DNA of 64,000 bases from Azospirillum ramasamyi (GCF_003233655.1 NZ_CP029829.1:692978-756977); one strand, 5' to 3'; shown: positions 44,481 to 53,699, numbered from the stretch's first letter. A program made the numbers and translations. The notes: generated by a model from the sequence alone, not told the origin.

Positions 44481-46509
44481 TTTCGTTCGTACCCTGTCGC
44501 ACGACCTGCTGGCCACCGATCCCGACAGTACCGGAACCCGGGAATGGCTCGTGGCGAACGGCCTCGGCGGCTACGCCTCGGGCGCCGTGTCGGGGGCGGT
44601 GACCCGGCGCTACCACGGGCTTCTGATCGCGGCGCTGCCGGCTCCGTTGGGCCGGGTGCTGATGCTGAGCCATCTGAGCGACGTCGTCGTCGGCGCCGAC
44701 GGGCATGAATACTGGCTGAGCAGCCCCGAGGCGAGCGGCCACCCTAGGGAGGATGCGCAGACCGCCGCCCTGCAGGAATTCCGCATGGAGGCGGGGCTTC
44801 CGGTCTGGCGGTTCCGGGCCGGCGGTGCGGTCATCGAGAAGCAGATCGTCCTGCCGCATGGCCAGAACATCGTCCATGTCACCTACCGCGTTCTGGAAAC
44901 CAAGGAGCCCATACGGCTGCGGCTGCGGCCCGTGCTGGCCTTCCGAACGCTGGAATCGGCGGTGGACCGACCGCTGGCGAGGGCCTACCGCATCACCGCG
45001 GCAGGCCAGCGCTACGAGGTGTCAGCCGGTCCCGATCTGCCGATTCTGCGCATGGCGATCGAGGGCGGCGACTTTCCGATGACGCTCGACGGCGGCGTCC
45101 GCAGCGAAATCTACTACCGTGTCGAGGACGAGCGCGGCTATCAGGCCCACGGCTCGCTGTGGACGCCCGGCTATTTCAGCGGCGTGGCCGGGGCGGGACA
45201 GAGCATCACCTTCGCCGCCGCGACCGAGGAGTGGTGGCGGCTGGAGGCGCTGCCGCCGACCGACGTGCTGCGGTTCGAGACCGGACGCCGCCGCCGCATC
45301 ATCCAGAACGCCCATCCCAGCCTGCGGCACGGCGCGATGGCGGAACTCGTGCTGTCCGCCGACAGCTTCCTGTTCGTGCCGGCCGGCCGTGTCGCCGACC
45401 AGATGCGGGCACGGGCCGAGGGGGACGAGGTGCGGACGGTGATCGCCGGCTACCACTGGTTCACTGACTGGGGCCGCGATACGATGATCGCGCTGGAGGG
45501 GCTGACGCTGGCCACCGGCCGCCACATGGAGGCGGGCTGGATCCTGCACACCTTCGGCCATTACATCCGCGACGGCCTGATCCCCAACATGTTCCCCGAC
45601 GGCAAGGACCGCGGGCTGTACCACACCGCCGACGCCACACTGTGGTTCTTCCACGCGCTGCACCGCTATCTGGCCGTCACCGGCGACCGCGACACGCTGC
45701 GCCTGCTGCTGCCCAAACTGCACGAGGTGATCGACTTCCACCGTCACGGCACCCGCTTCGGCATCGGCGTCGATCCCAAGGATGGGCTGCTGCGCCAGGG
45801 GCAGGAGGGCTACCAGCTGACCTGGATGGACGCCAAGGTGGACGATTGGGTCGTCACGCCGCGACGGGGAAAGGCGGTGGAGATCAACGCGCTGTGGTAC
45901 AACGCCCTGCGCCTGATGACGGACTGGCTGCGCGAGGAGGACGGCGAAGCCGCCGCCCTGCCGCTGGAGGAGTTGGCCGACCAGGCGCGCGCCTCCTTCA
46001 ACGCGCGGTTCTGGTGTCAGTCGGCAGGGCACCTGTTCGATGTGGTGGATGGCGAACATGGCGACGACATCGCCTGCCGTCCCAATCAGATCTTCGCCGT
46101 CTCGCTCGACCACCCGGTGCTGGAGCGGGAGCGGTGGAAGCCGGTGGTGGAGACGGTGCGCAAGCATCTGCTGACCCCGGTCGGGCTGCGGTCGCTGGCG
46201 CCCGGCTCCCGCGACTACAAGGCGAAGTATTTCGGCGACCTGCGGGCGCGCGACGCCGCCTATCACCAGGGTACCGTCTGGGGCTGGCTGATCGGCCCCT
46301 ATGTCGATGCGTGGCTGAAGCTGCACCCGCAGGACCATGAGGGGGCGCGCCGGCTGCTGGAGGGCTTCCTGCCGCATCTGGACGAGGCCGGCATCGGGAC
46401 CGTCAGCGAAATCTTCGATGCGGAACCGCCCTTCACGCCGCGGGGCTGCATATCCCAGGCCTGGAGCGTGGCGGAGGTGCTGCGGTGCTGGGTGAAGACC
46501 GACGGCTAA
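44473..46509 (+). CDS. Glycogen debranching enzyme (amylo-alpha-1,6-glucosidase type)
   Basis: The 678-residue protein has an N-terminal GDE domain (TREWLVANGLGGYASGAVSG, TRRYHGLLIAALPAPLGR) and an (alpha/alpha)6 barrel with YHWFTDWGRDTMIALEGLTL, LIPNMFPDGKDRGLYHTADA, LTWMDAKVDDWVVTPRRGKA, NALWYNALRLM and YHQGTVWGWLIGPYVDAWLK. These match the amylo-alpha-1,6-glucosidase family acting on branch points of glycogen or maltodextrin. The 8-bp overlap with treZ suggests that both act in turning glycogen into trehalose. Confidence 0.93.
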   Translation: MSDFVRTLSHDLLATDPDSTGTREWLVANGLGGYASGAVSGAVTRRYHGLLIAALPAPLGRVLMLSHLSDVVVGADGHEYWLSSPEASGHPREDAQTAALQEFRMEAGLPVWRFRAGGAVIEKQIVLPHGQNIVHVTYRVLETKEPIRLRLRPVLAFRTLESAVDRPLARAYRITAAGQRYEVSAGPDLPILRMAIEGGDFPMTLDGGVRSEIYYRVEDERGYQAHGSLWTPGYFSGVAGAGQSITFAAATEEWWRLEALPPTDVLRFETGRRRRIIQNAHPSLRHGAMAELVLSADSFLFVPAGRVADQMRARAEGDEVRTVIAGYHWFTDWGRDTMIALEGLTLATGRHMEAGWILHTFGHYIRDGLIPNMFPDGKDRGLYHTADATLWFFHALHRYLAVTGDRDTLRLLLPKLHEVIDFHRHGTRFGIGVDPKDGLLRQGQEGYQLTWMDAKVDDWVVTPRRGKAVEINALWYNALRLMTDWLREEDGEAAALPLEELADQARASFNARFWCQSAGHLFDVVDGEHGDDIACRPNQIFAVSLDHPVLERERWKPVVETVRKHLLTPVGLRSLAPGSRDYKAKYFGDLRARDAAYHQGTVWGWLIGPYVDAWLKLHPQDHEGARRLLEGFLPHLDEAGIGTVSEIFDAEPPFTPRGCISQAWSVAEVLRCWVKTDG

Positions 46510-46704
46510 GCGGGACAAGGGTTGCGGAGCCGCCTCTCACCAAGGTCATAGAGCGGCGGTCCGAGGCGGCTCCACCCGTAACGATGGTGCAATGTCCTTG
46601 GAGGCAGTTGTCAACAGGGCACAACCGGGTGTGAAATCCAAGGGCATGGCGGAATGTGACAGATTTCGGTTGACACGCCGGCCAAGCCCCTAGGGCGCTG
46701 AATG

Positions 46705-46870
46705 GACGTTTCTTGTTAAAATTCAATTACTTAACAAGAATGCCTAAATTTTGGGCAAACACATTGGGAGCGTTGAAACGCCTAGTGCGAATCGGTGCTG
46801 CCCACGGCTTGCCCACACAGTTATCCACAAGCTCTGTGGAGACCGCGGGTTCTGCCCGCGGCCAAAGCTT
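46705..46870. other. AT-rich inverted repeats with a perfect DnaA box
   Basis: The 600-bp gap 46510-47110 has no supported gene. Within it, TTCTTGTTAA (46710-46719) and TTAACAAGAA (46731-46740) form an exact inverted repeat around an AT-rich centre. A near-palindrome GCCTAAATTTTGGGC follows at 46742. TTATCCACA (46821-46829) is a consensus DnaA box, and TCCACA-N5-TGTGGA (46824-46840) is a palindrome containing part of it. CCGCGGG/CCCGCGG forms another hairpin at 46844-46862. Only one consensus box was found, so an origin is possible but unproven. Confidence 0.5.
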
Positions 46871-47110
46871 ATGACGTGCCCGCATGCCGAACCTGTACCT
46901 TCGATGCCTGTACTTTAGGCAGACAAACGGCACGGGGCATGCACAAGGAGGTAATCGGTTTGGATTTTAGCCAATCCGGAAAAAGCATCCTATAGTTCCC
47001 GAACGGATTCCTTCGGTGCCCCAACCAATCCGGTTGGATGGTTGATCGGATCGGGTCGATCGGATCCGCCCTAACGGACATGCGGAACAACAGCCAGAAC
47101 GGAGGTGCCC

Positions 47111-47470
47111 ATGCGGAGCGTTGTGCGAGGCGTCGCCGGCATACCGTACTCGACGATCCGCTCTGGGATGCCCCGGTCCGGTTGGCCGAAGAGTGGCGGC
47201 AGGGAGGCCGGGCGACCCCGGCAGGCGGGCGCCATTGCCCTGCTGACCGCCCTGATCGGTCCGTTGCTGGCCACGTCGGTGCTGGGTGCGCTGATCCTGC
47301 ATCTGCTGGCCGGACTGGCGGCGAGGCTTCCCACCTCCGACGCGTTGGGGGCGCTGTCGGTCATGGCCGGAATGGCGATGGTCCTCGTCACCCTGCTTCC
47401 CTTCGCCCTGTTGTCGGTCAGGCGGGCACATCGCGCCTGGGCCGATATGCAGGCCGCGCTGCGCCGCTGA
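47111..47470 (+). CDS. Small membrane protein, function unknown
   Basis: The 119-residue protein has an arginine- and glycine-rich N-terminus and two hydrophobic helices (IALLTALIGPLLATSVLGAL and SVMAGMAMVLVTLLPFALLS) followed by a short basic tail (VRRAHRAWADMQAALRR). GGAGG 6 bases ahead of ATG 47111 is an excellent ribosome site, which supports a real gene. No family recognised. Confidence 0.6.
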   Translation: MRSVVRGVAGIPYSTIRSGMPRSGWPKSGGREAGRPRQAGAIALLTALIGPLLATSVLGALILHLLAGLAARLPTSDALGALSVMAGMAMVLVTLLPFALLSVRRAHRAWADMQAALRR

Positions 47471-47676
47471 TCCTCCACGCACTCAGGCACCCACTCAAGC
47501 ACCCGCTCAGGGTTTTGCCTGAACGGGCTACCCCGAAGGCAGGAAACGATTGCCCTTGGCATCGTGCCCGCGTCTAATCGCAGGCATGGACGCCAGGGGG
47601 ACGGCAGGTGCTGGCAAATGGGCGGCGCTCGCCTGTTCCCTGCCTGCCGTACGAAGCGGATTTCTGGGGGCGCGGG

Positions 47677-48039
47677 ATGGGGCTTTTCGACTTCCTGAAG
47701 GTGACGGTGAAGGATCAGAAGCCGGCCAAGCCGGCCGGACGCATGCCGGTCAGCGTCGTGGAGTGCGACGGCAAGAGCTTCCCCATCGTGTCACTGACGC
47801 CCAAGGGCTTCGTCGCCCGCGGCTTCGACGGATCGCTGATCGTCGGACAGAATGCCCGGGTGTCGGTGCGCGTCGACGATCCGGCCGGCAAATTCACCTT
47901 CGCCGCGACCGTCGCGGTGGTGGAGGTGAAGGGACCGACCTTCGGCGCCACCTGGACGATCCTGCCGCCGGAGGTGGAGGGGGCTATCCGGCAATATGCC
48001 CAGAACCGCAAGCAGCAGGATGTCAAAGGAGCCCGGTAG
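47677..48039 (+). CDS. PilZ-like domain protein
   Basis: The 120-residue protein starts MGLFDFLKVTVKDQKPAKP and contains a single beta-barrel-like domain: MPVSVVECDGKSFPIVSLTPKGFVARGFDG, then ARVSVRVDDPAGKFTFAATV and TFGATWTILPPEVEGAIRQY. This resembles PilZ, but the RxxxR c-di-GMP motif is missing and the D/NxSxxG position reads LTPKG, so nucleotide binding is doubtful. It converges with the deacetylase gene. Confidence 0.7.
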   Translation: MGLFDFLKVTVKDQKPAKPAGRMPVSVVECDGKSFPIVSLTPKGFVARGFDGSLIVGQNARVSVRVDDPAGKFTFAATVAVVEVKGPTFGATWTILPPEVEGAIRQYAQNRKQQDVKGAR

Positions 48040-48063
48040 CGGCGCCCAGAGAGTTCCCGTCCC

Positions 48064-49653
48064 TTACTGGCGGTCGGACGGAGCGCTGCCGGCCGGCGCC
48101 GGCATGCCGGCGTTGACGATCTTCGGCAGGGCCAGATTGCGGGCGCGATCCAGCCACTCCGACAGGGTGACGAACTCGCAGCCCTTGGCCCGCAGATCCG
48201 CGATCACCTGCGGCAGTGCCTGTGCGGTGCTGGGATAGGTCGAGTGCATCAGGAAGACGTTGCCCGGCATGCCGCCCAGCTTGATCTGGCTGACGATCTT
48301 GTCGGCGTTGCGCACCTGCCAGTCGCGCGTATCGACCGACCACAGGACCGATCCCATGCGCTCTTCGCGCACGACGGTCAGAAGTTCTTCCGAATAGCGG
48401 CCATAGGGCGGGCGGAACAGCACCGGATTGGCACCGAACTCCCGCAGGATGCGATTGGCCTCCGCGATTTCATAACGCGCGGCGGCCGCGTCCATCTTGC
48501 GCAGGTCGGAATGGGTCAGGCTGTGGTTGCCGATCTCGTGCCCACCGGCGACGAAATCCCGGATCAGGTCGCCCTGCCGCTCGGCGATGCGGCCGACCGG
48601 GAAATAGGTGGCGCGCACGCCCTCCCGATTCAGGATGTCCAGAACCTGCCGGGTCACCGTGCGGTGCGGCCCATCATCGAAGGTCAGGGCGCAGAGGTTC
48701 CAGTTTTCCCTCTTCAGCGTCGCCGGCATCACGTCATAGCGCGAATCCGGCATCACCGAGCGCAGCCGGCCCTTGCGGCGGCTGTGCTGCTCGATGTCCG
48801 CCATCGTGCGGGCGTCTTCCTCGTTGTAGATGATCAGCCCTTCGGCCGGCGGGATGGCGGCGGCGACGGCCGGGGGTGGCGGTCCCAGCGGCGCCAGCGG
48901 CGCGGCGGCGGCGGAACCGATCGGCGCCAGAACCGAGGTCGTCGTCCCGGACGGCGCTTCCGGCTTGGCCGAAGGCCGCGGCGTCGCCTCGGCGGTTGCC
49001 GGGGCGGGCGGCGCGACGGCCACGGTCACGGCCGGAGCGGGCTCTGCCGGAGCGGGCGTTGACTGGGTGGGTGTTGCCAGAGCGGGCGCTGTTTGAGCGG
49101 TCGTTGCCGGGGCCGAGGTTTCCGGGGCCGGCGGACGGTCGACGACGAGGCAGCCGAAGCCGGCGCCGACGATGCGGCGGCACAGCGCCTTCGGATCGGT
49201 CCCTTTGGCAACCTGGGCGTAGAGCGCCACGCCCCCGGCCTCGCTCTTGCCGTCCAGCAGCGTGACGGACGCGGTCAGGCCCGCGGCCAGTTCGGGCCGG
49301 CGCCGCTGCAGGCTCTTCCAACTCCACCAAGCGTCGCCGTCGCGGGAATAGATGCCCAGTTGCAGAACCGGCCCGTTGGCCGGCTTGTCTTCCGCCTTCA
49401 CGGGCGTGGCGTTGGATTTCTCTGGCGCCGTTTTGGCGGCGGGCGGGCGCGCAGGACCGGAATCGGGTGCGGCGGCGGCGGGTAGGGCAGGCAGGGAGAG
49501 AGCGCAGGCCAGCAGAGCGGCACGCATCAGACCGCTGCCGGACCGGCCGGTGCGGAGCCCGGTGGCCGAAGCGGCGTCAAGGCCGCGGACGGCGCCGGAC
49601 ATCATAACGCTGGAGGCGGTGGAGGCGGTGCTCGGCCGGAAGATGCGCAACAT
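48064..49653 (-). CDS. Exported polysaccharide deacetylase with SPOR-like domain
   Basis: The 529-residue protein has an N-terminal export signal (LMRAALLACALSLPALPAAA), a SPOR-like domain near residues 110-190 (VLQLGIYSRDGDAWWSWKSL, YAQVAKGTDPKALCRRIVGA), a 100-residue alanine/proline/threonine linker and a C-terminal NodB domain with all motifs: ALTFDDGPHRTVT (catalytic Asp and metal Asp), GGHEIGNHSLTHSDL (metal His pair) and LFRPPYGRYSEEL. SPOR domains bind denuded septal peptidoglycan, so the pairing suggests a cell-wall deacetylase at the division site. ATG 49653 is preferred; the frame is open further upstream. Confidence 0.88.
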   Translation of the reverse strand: MLRIFRPSTASTASSVMMSGAVRGLDAASATGLRTGRSGSGLMRAALLACALSLPALPAAAAPDSGPARPPAAKTAPEKSNATPVKAEDKPANGPVLQLGIYSRDGDAWWSWKSLQRRRPELAAGLTASVTLLDGKSEAGGVALYAQVAKGTDPKALCRRIVGAGFGCLVVDRPPAPETSAPATTAQTAPALATPTQSTPAPAEPAPAVTVAVAPPAPATAEATPRPSAKPEAPSGTTTSVLAPIGSAAAAPLAPLGPPPPAVAAAIPPAEGLIIYNEEDARTMADIEQHSRRKGRLRSVMPDSRYDVMPATLKRENWNLCALTFDDGPHRTVTRQVLDILNREGVRATYFPVGRIAERQGDLIRDFVAGGHEIGNHSLTHSDLRKMDAAAARYEIAEANRILREFGANPVLFRPPYGRYSEELLTVVREERMGSVLWSVDTRDWQVRNADKIVSQIKLGGMPGNVFLMHSTYPSTAQALPQVIADLRAKGCEFVTLSEWLDRARNLALPKIVNAGMPAPAGSAPSDRQ

Positions 49654-49920
49654 ATCGGTCCCGTCACTTGGCCCAGCCACAATTTGCGGGACCGCCGGTT
49701 GATCGCGGTGCAATATCATTCCAAAGGTATTAATTCAAACGTCAAGCGGCGGAATTGGGGCAATTCCGGCGGATTTCGGGCAGGCGTTGCCAATCGGAAA
49801 CGGTGGAATGCCACGTGGGCGGCTTTGCTGCACAACCGTTGGGCAAAGACCGGACCGGAACCGGCGGGGCCGTGGCGGGGTTCAATAGGGGAAACCCCAG
49901 CCGTGAAGGAGACGACCCGT

Positions 49921-50289
49921 ATGGCCGAGGATTTGGAAAGCCGCATCCGTCGGCGCGCGCATGAGATTTGGGAACGCGAAGGCCGGCCTGAGGGGCGCGC
50001 CGAAGCCAATTGGGAATTGGCCAAAGAAGAGATCGCGATCGAGGACAATTACCTGGACACGCTGAAGCCCAACCCGGCCGGCGGCCCGGAAGCGACCGCG
50101 ATGCGGACGGAGCCGGTGGAGCCGGTGCTGGCCGTGGCCAATCAGGGCGAACCGCCGGGGCTGGCCGATCAGGGCGACGAGTTCGGCATGCCCATGCGCG
50201 GCGACCGTGAAGCCTGGCCCACGCCGGAGGAAGCGGCCTCTACCGCGGTGCCGCCCAACCGCAGCAAGAAGACCCGCCGCCGGGTGTGA
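49921..50289 (+). CDS. DUF2934 protein
   Basis: The 122-residue protein opens with the DUF2934 motif RIRRRAHEIWEREGRPEGRAEANWELAK and continues with a low-complexity acidic and proline-rich region ending in a basic tail (RSKKTRRRV). AAGGAG lies 11 bases before the ATG. DUF2934 proteins are small and of unknown function, common in rhizobia and relatives. Confidence 0.85.
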   Translation: MAEDLESRIRRRAHEIWEREGRPEGRAEANWELAKEEIAIEDNYLDTLKPNPAGGPEATAMRTEPVEPVLAVANQGEPPGLADQGDEFGMPMRGDREAWPTPEEAASTAVPPNRSKKTRRRV

Positions 50290-50337
50290 CCGTTACTGTT
50301 CGAGCAGCCCTGACCGTTCGATTGGATGCCCCGGCCG

Positions 50338-51657
50338 TCAGGCCGGGGCTTTCTCCGTTGCGGCCGGCCCGCCTTCGGCAGTGCCCGACTTTTCCATCGG
50401 AGCGGTGGCGCGGCCGGTGTCGCCCGGCTGGGATGCCGGCGTCGGAGTGGCCGCGGGTGCAAGGGCAGGCGCTTGCGAATCCGGCGCGGGCGCGGGGAAG
50501 GATGCGGTGGCCGGCGCATCGTCCAGCCGGTCGTAGATGTCCGGGTGCAGGCGGACGGCGCCGTCGGCTTCGACGGTCGCGATCCAATAGACGAATTGCA
50601 CCGGCATCGGCGTCGCCAACTTAACCCATTGCGGTTGCATCCGTTCCAGCATGCGGTCGATCCGCGCGGGCGTCACCGTGGTGCCCTGCAGCAGCAATTC
50701 CGCCAGACGGCGCGGATCCTCCAGACGGACGCAGCCGGAACTGATCGAGCGGAGTTCCCGCGAGAACAGGCGCGGCTCGTTGGTGCCGTGCAGATAGATG
50801 TCGTAGGGATTGGTCAGGTTGAAGCGGAAGCGGCCCAGCGCATTGTGGTCGCCCGGCTTCTGGACGATGCGGACCCGTCCGGGAGTGACGCCGTACCAGT
50901 CGACCGTCTCCGGCATCACCTCCTGCCCGTCGAGATAGACGGTGGCGTTCTGGATGCCGGGAACCCCCTTGGCCCGCAGCATCGGCAGTTTGTCCTCCTT
51001 GAGGATGGTAGGCGGCACGGTCCAGGTCGGGTTGACGATGATGTGGGTGATTCGGTCGGTCAGCAGCGGCGTCTCGCGCGACGGCCGGCCGACGATCGCG
51101 CGCATCGTCAACTCCTCCTCCCCGCCGCGGACCAGCGTGGTGGTCTGGTCGGTCAGGTTCACCACAAGCACATCGTCTGGAGCGGTGTCGCGGAAACTGC
51201 GCATGGCCACCGCGCTCTGCCGCATCAGGCTTGCCGCCTCGGCCGGCGTGCGGTCCAGCGCGGCACGGGTGCCGGCCCCGACCAGCCCGTCCGGCTTCAG
51301 GCGCTGCGAGAGCTGGAAGGCCCTCACCGCATGGTCGACGTCCGTCGTGAAGGTGTCGGACAGCTTGTCGGCCGGCAGCAAGCCGAGTTCCAGCAGCCGC
51401 TGGGACAGGCGGGCGACCCGCTCCCCCCGGCTTCCCAGCTTGAGCGTCCCGCCTTCGCCGATTCGGGTGGAAACCTGGGCGGGAACGCTTTCCAGCTCCA
51501 TCGCGGCACCGTCGAGCCGGTCGGCCCATTGGGTCAGCATGTCGCGGTAGGGCAGGGCGTCAGCCGAGGCCGGACCGAACAGCGCCAGCGCCGATGCGGC
51601 CGCCATGGCCAGGACGGCCAGTTTGCGGGGCTTGCGGAAGTCGGCGGATACGGTCAT
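50338..51657 (-). CDS. L,D-transpeptidase (YcbB/LdtD-like)
   Basis: The 439-residue exported protein has a signal peptide (KLAVLAMAAASALALFGPAS), a peptidoglycan-binding domain (RLSQRLLELGLLPADKLSDT, VRAFQLSQRLKPDGLVGAGT) and a YkuD catalytic domain with the His and Cys in YDIYLHGTNEPRLFSRELRS and ISSGCVRLEDPRRLAELL. It would make 3-3 cross-links. The C-terminus is proline/alanine-rich. A divergent YcbK-like peptidase gene lies 380 bp away; in E. coli ycbB and ycbK are also neighbours. Confidence 0.93.
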   Translation of the reverse strand: MTVSADFRKPRKLAVLAMAAASALALFGPASADALPYRDMLTQWADRLDGAAMELESVPAQVSTRIGEGGTLKLGSRGERVARLSQRLLELGLLPADKLSDTFTTDVDHAVRAFQLSQRLKPDGLVGAGTRAALDRTPAEAASLMRQSAVAMRSFRDTAPDDVLVVNLTDQTTTLVRGGEEELTMRAIVGRPSRETPLLTDRITHIIVNPTWTVPPTILKEDKLPMLRAKGVPGIQNATVYLDGQEVMPETVDWYGVTPGRVRIVQKPGDHNALGRFRFNLTNPYDIYLHGTNEPRLFSRELRSISSGCVRLEDPRRLAELLLQGTTVTPARIDRMLERMQPQWVKLATPMPVQFVYWIATVEADGAVRLHPDIYDRLDDAPATASFPAPAPDSQAPALAPAATPTPASQPGDTGRATAPMEKSGTAEGGPAATEKAPA

Positions 51658-52036
51658 GTCGAAACCCTCTGTCGCGGCGGGGCTGTTGCGCATCGGAAGG
51701 GATGCGTCGCGGCCCTTATGAACAATCTAGGCAACGCAATAATGGAAGGCGAGGCGTGCGGCGCGAAAACTCCGCGAACATTCGCCCAGTGTGGCTTTCC
51801 CGCCGTCGTCCTATGACCATGCCTATGCAATAAGGTCACAGTGCAAAATTTTTTGATTGCCTAGGCCGATGACCTTCCCTATACGAATATCCGTTCGGAG
51901 ACGTTTCCCGCGAAACGGAGCGCTCCGGATCAGCGTTGGTTACAAGGTTTACACCTAACGTGGGCGCAAAGCGACCCGCCAGACGCCAAACGGCCACATC
52001 GTAGAACGGCCAAACGCAAAACGACGAGGTTCGGGG
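51658..52036. other. Divergent promoter region between the L,D-transpeptidase and YcbK-like genes
   Basis: This 379-bp gap has no supported gene. It contains a T-rich stretch (AAAATTTTTTGATT at 51845) and a hairpin CGTTTC-CCGC-GAAACG (51902-51917). Both promoters are expected here, but I could not assign boxes. Confidence 0.4.
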
Positions 52037-52696
52037 ATGCTCTTGGGGGATGACGAGCGTGCCGCTCCGGCCATGGGGCGGCGCGGGTTCCTGGGTTTTG
52101 CCGCCGCGGCGGTGTCCGCGGCCGTTCCGGCCGCATCGGGGATGGTGACGAGCGTCGCGGCCAGGGTCGTGACGGGTGGCGTGGTAACCGGCGTGACCGC
52201 GGCTCCGGTCCTGCTGGGGTCGGGTTCGGCCGAGGCGGCGCCTCTGGCCGGCGGTGTCCGGCGCCTCAGCCTTCACAACATCAACACCAACGAGCGCTTC
52301 GACGGTGTCTATTGGGCCGACGGCAACTACAAGGCCGATGCCCTGCGCAAGCTCGACGTGCTTCTGCGCGACCACCGCGCCAAGCAGGTCTGCCGCTACG
52401 ACCCGCGCCTGTTCGACCTGCTCGCCCGCGTGCACCAGAGCGTCGGGTCCGACGATCCCTTCGAGGTCATCTGCGGCTACCGTTCCCGCCGTACCAATGC
52501 GATGGCGCGCCGCCGGTCGCGCGGGGTGGCGAAGGAAAGCTACCATACCCGCGGCATGGCCATCGACATCCGCCTTCCCGATACGCAACTGCGCGCCATT
52601 TCCGAGACGGCGAAGGCGATGCAGGGCGGCGGCGTCGGCTTCTACCCGCGCAGCGGCTTCGTTCATCTCGACGTCGGCCCCGTGCGCAGCTGGTAA
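52037..52696 (+). CDS. YcbK/DUF882-family murein peptidase, Tat-exported
   Basis: The 219-residue protein carries a twin-arginine signal (GRRGFLGFAAAAVSAAVPAA) and the M15-like DUF882 domain: LHNINTNERFDGVYWADGNY, VICGYRSRRTNAMARRRSRG, then SYHTRGMAIDIRL with the metal ligands H-x-x-G-x-A-x-D, and SGFVHLDVGPVRSW with the last His. E. coli YcbK (MepK) cleaves 3-3 cross-links, so it would counterbalance the neighbouring L,D-transpeptidase. Confidence 0.93.
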   Translation: MLLGDDERAAPAMGRRGFLGFAAAAVSAAVPAASGMVTSVAARVVTGGVVTGVTAAPVLLGSGSAEAAPLAGGVRRLSLHNINTNERFDGVYWADGNYKADALRKLDVLLRDHRAKQVCRYDPRLFDLLARVHQSVGSDDPFEVICGYRSRRTNAMARRRSRGVAKESYHTRGMAIDIRLPDTQLRAISETAKAMQGGGVGFYPRSGFVHLDVGPVRSW

Positions 52697-52728
52697 TAAC
52701 AGCGGTCATTGATGATGGCCGTTGTTAT
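52696..52728 (+). terminator. Hairpin at the ycbK-like stop
   Basis: ATAACAGCGGTCA (52696-52708) pairs with TGGCCGTTGTTAT (52716-52728), two G-T wobbles, loop TTGATGA. It starts in the stop codon; no T run follows. Confidence 0.55.
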
Positions 52729-52860
52729 CCGTGCCGACCGGCATGGCGGCGGCCCATGCCGCCGAAGCTTTTGTTCCTGAATGGGTCAGGATCAAAAGCC
52801 GCTGTTACAAGGCCGCGTGCCGGCGTTCGCGCCCGGCCGATTTCGAGCGTTCGTATTGAA

Positions 52861-52893
52861 AAATGCCCCGCATCAGGTGATGCGGGGCTTTTC
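52861..52893. terminator. Bidirectional intrinsic terminator
   Basis: GCCCCGCATCA (52865-52875) and TGATGCGGGGC (52878-52888) pair exactly, with AAA before and TTTT after, so it can terminate on either strand between two convergent genes. Confidence 0.85.
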
Positions 52894-52951
52894 GTATGGG
52901 ACATTCGCGAAGTTCCGCCGCATAGGCGAAACCGGCGACTGTCTTCTTCCG

Positions 52952-53683
52952 TCAATCGCGGGGCGATGGCTTGGACGCGCGCAGGATGTCGGTCGGATCC
53001 CACACGGCACCGTGGCGGCGACGCTTCCCCTTGTCCTTGCCCGATGCATCGTCCGATCCGGCGGCCTTGACCCGCGGCATGTCGCTGCGGATCGCCCGGC
53101 TGGTCGCGCGGGTGCCGTTCGCCTCGATCATCGCGCTTGCCGACACGCCCTTCCAGCCACCGCCCTGGCCGTTGTCGTCGGCCGGAGCGCCCTCGAAGGA
53201 CGGCGGTTGGCCATCATCCTCGTCGTCCTCGCCCGGCCCCTCCGCTGGTTCCCTGATTTCAGGGGAGAGGGCGGAGAGCAGCGACAACATTTCGTCCGAA
53301 ACATGTGACGGAGCGGCGCGCCAAAGGCGCAGCAACCGCGCCTCGCGCCGGCTGATCTGCGTGTCGTTGTCGTTGGATTCCTCGAAGCCGCGGCGGCGCC
53401 GTGATCCGTCGGGATCGTTGTAGGTGTCGAAGAAGAAGCTGACCGGAACGTCCAGAACCTGGCCCAGGCGATAAAGGGTTCCGGCTGAAATGCGGTTGGA
53501 ACCGCGTTCGTATTTCTGGACCTGCTGAAAGGTCAGGCCGATGGCCTCGCCCAGTTTTTCCTGGCTCATCCCCAGCAAGGTCCGGCGCATTCGCACGCGC
53601 TGTCCTACATGGGCATCCACAGACCAGGACTCCGGCGATCCGCGTCGTCCTCTTTTGCGCGCCGTCGGTTCACTCATGTCCAT
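52952..53683 (-). CDS. XRE-family transcriptional regulator
   Basis: The 243-residue protein has an N-terminal Cro/C1 helix-turn-helix (VGQRVRMRRTLLGMSQEKLG, EAIGLTFQQVQKYERGSNRI, SAGTLYRLGQVLDVPVSFFF) typical of the alphaproteobacterial PraR/PhrR-like group. Those proteins are usually ~140 residues; here the rest (from about 150) is a low-complexity acidic then basic extension (GPGEDDEDDGQPPS, KDKGKRRRHGAVWDPTDIL). The tail could modulate DNA binding or partners. Target unknown. Confidence 0.9.
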   Translation of the reverse strand: MDMSEPTARKRGRRGSPESWSVDAHVGQRVRMRRTLLGMSQEKLGEAIGLTFQQVQKYERGSNRISAGTLYRLGQVLDVPVSFFFDTYNDPDGSRRRRGFEESNDNDTQISRREARLLRLWRAAPSHVSDEMLSLLSALSPEIREPAEGPGEDDEDDGQPPSFEGAPADDNGQGGGWKGVSASAMIEANGTRATSRAIRSDMPRVKAAGSDDASGKDKGKRRRHGAVWDPTDILRASKPSPRD

Positions 53684-53699
53684 CGGTCTCCGATAGCCA

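Noticed and set aside
46938-46996. Tiny frame after AAGGAGG at 46944 (reads MDFSQSGKSIL from a TTG)
   Set aside because: Good ribosome-site match, but only 12 codons and no downstream coupled gene within range; too little to call a leader peptide.
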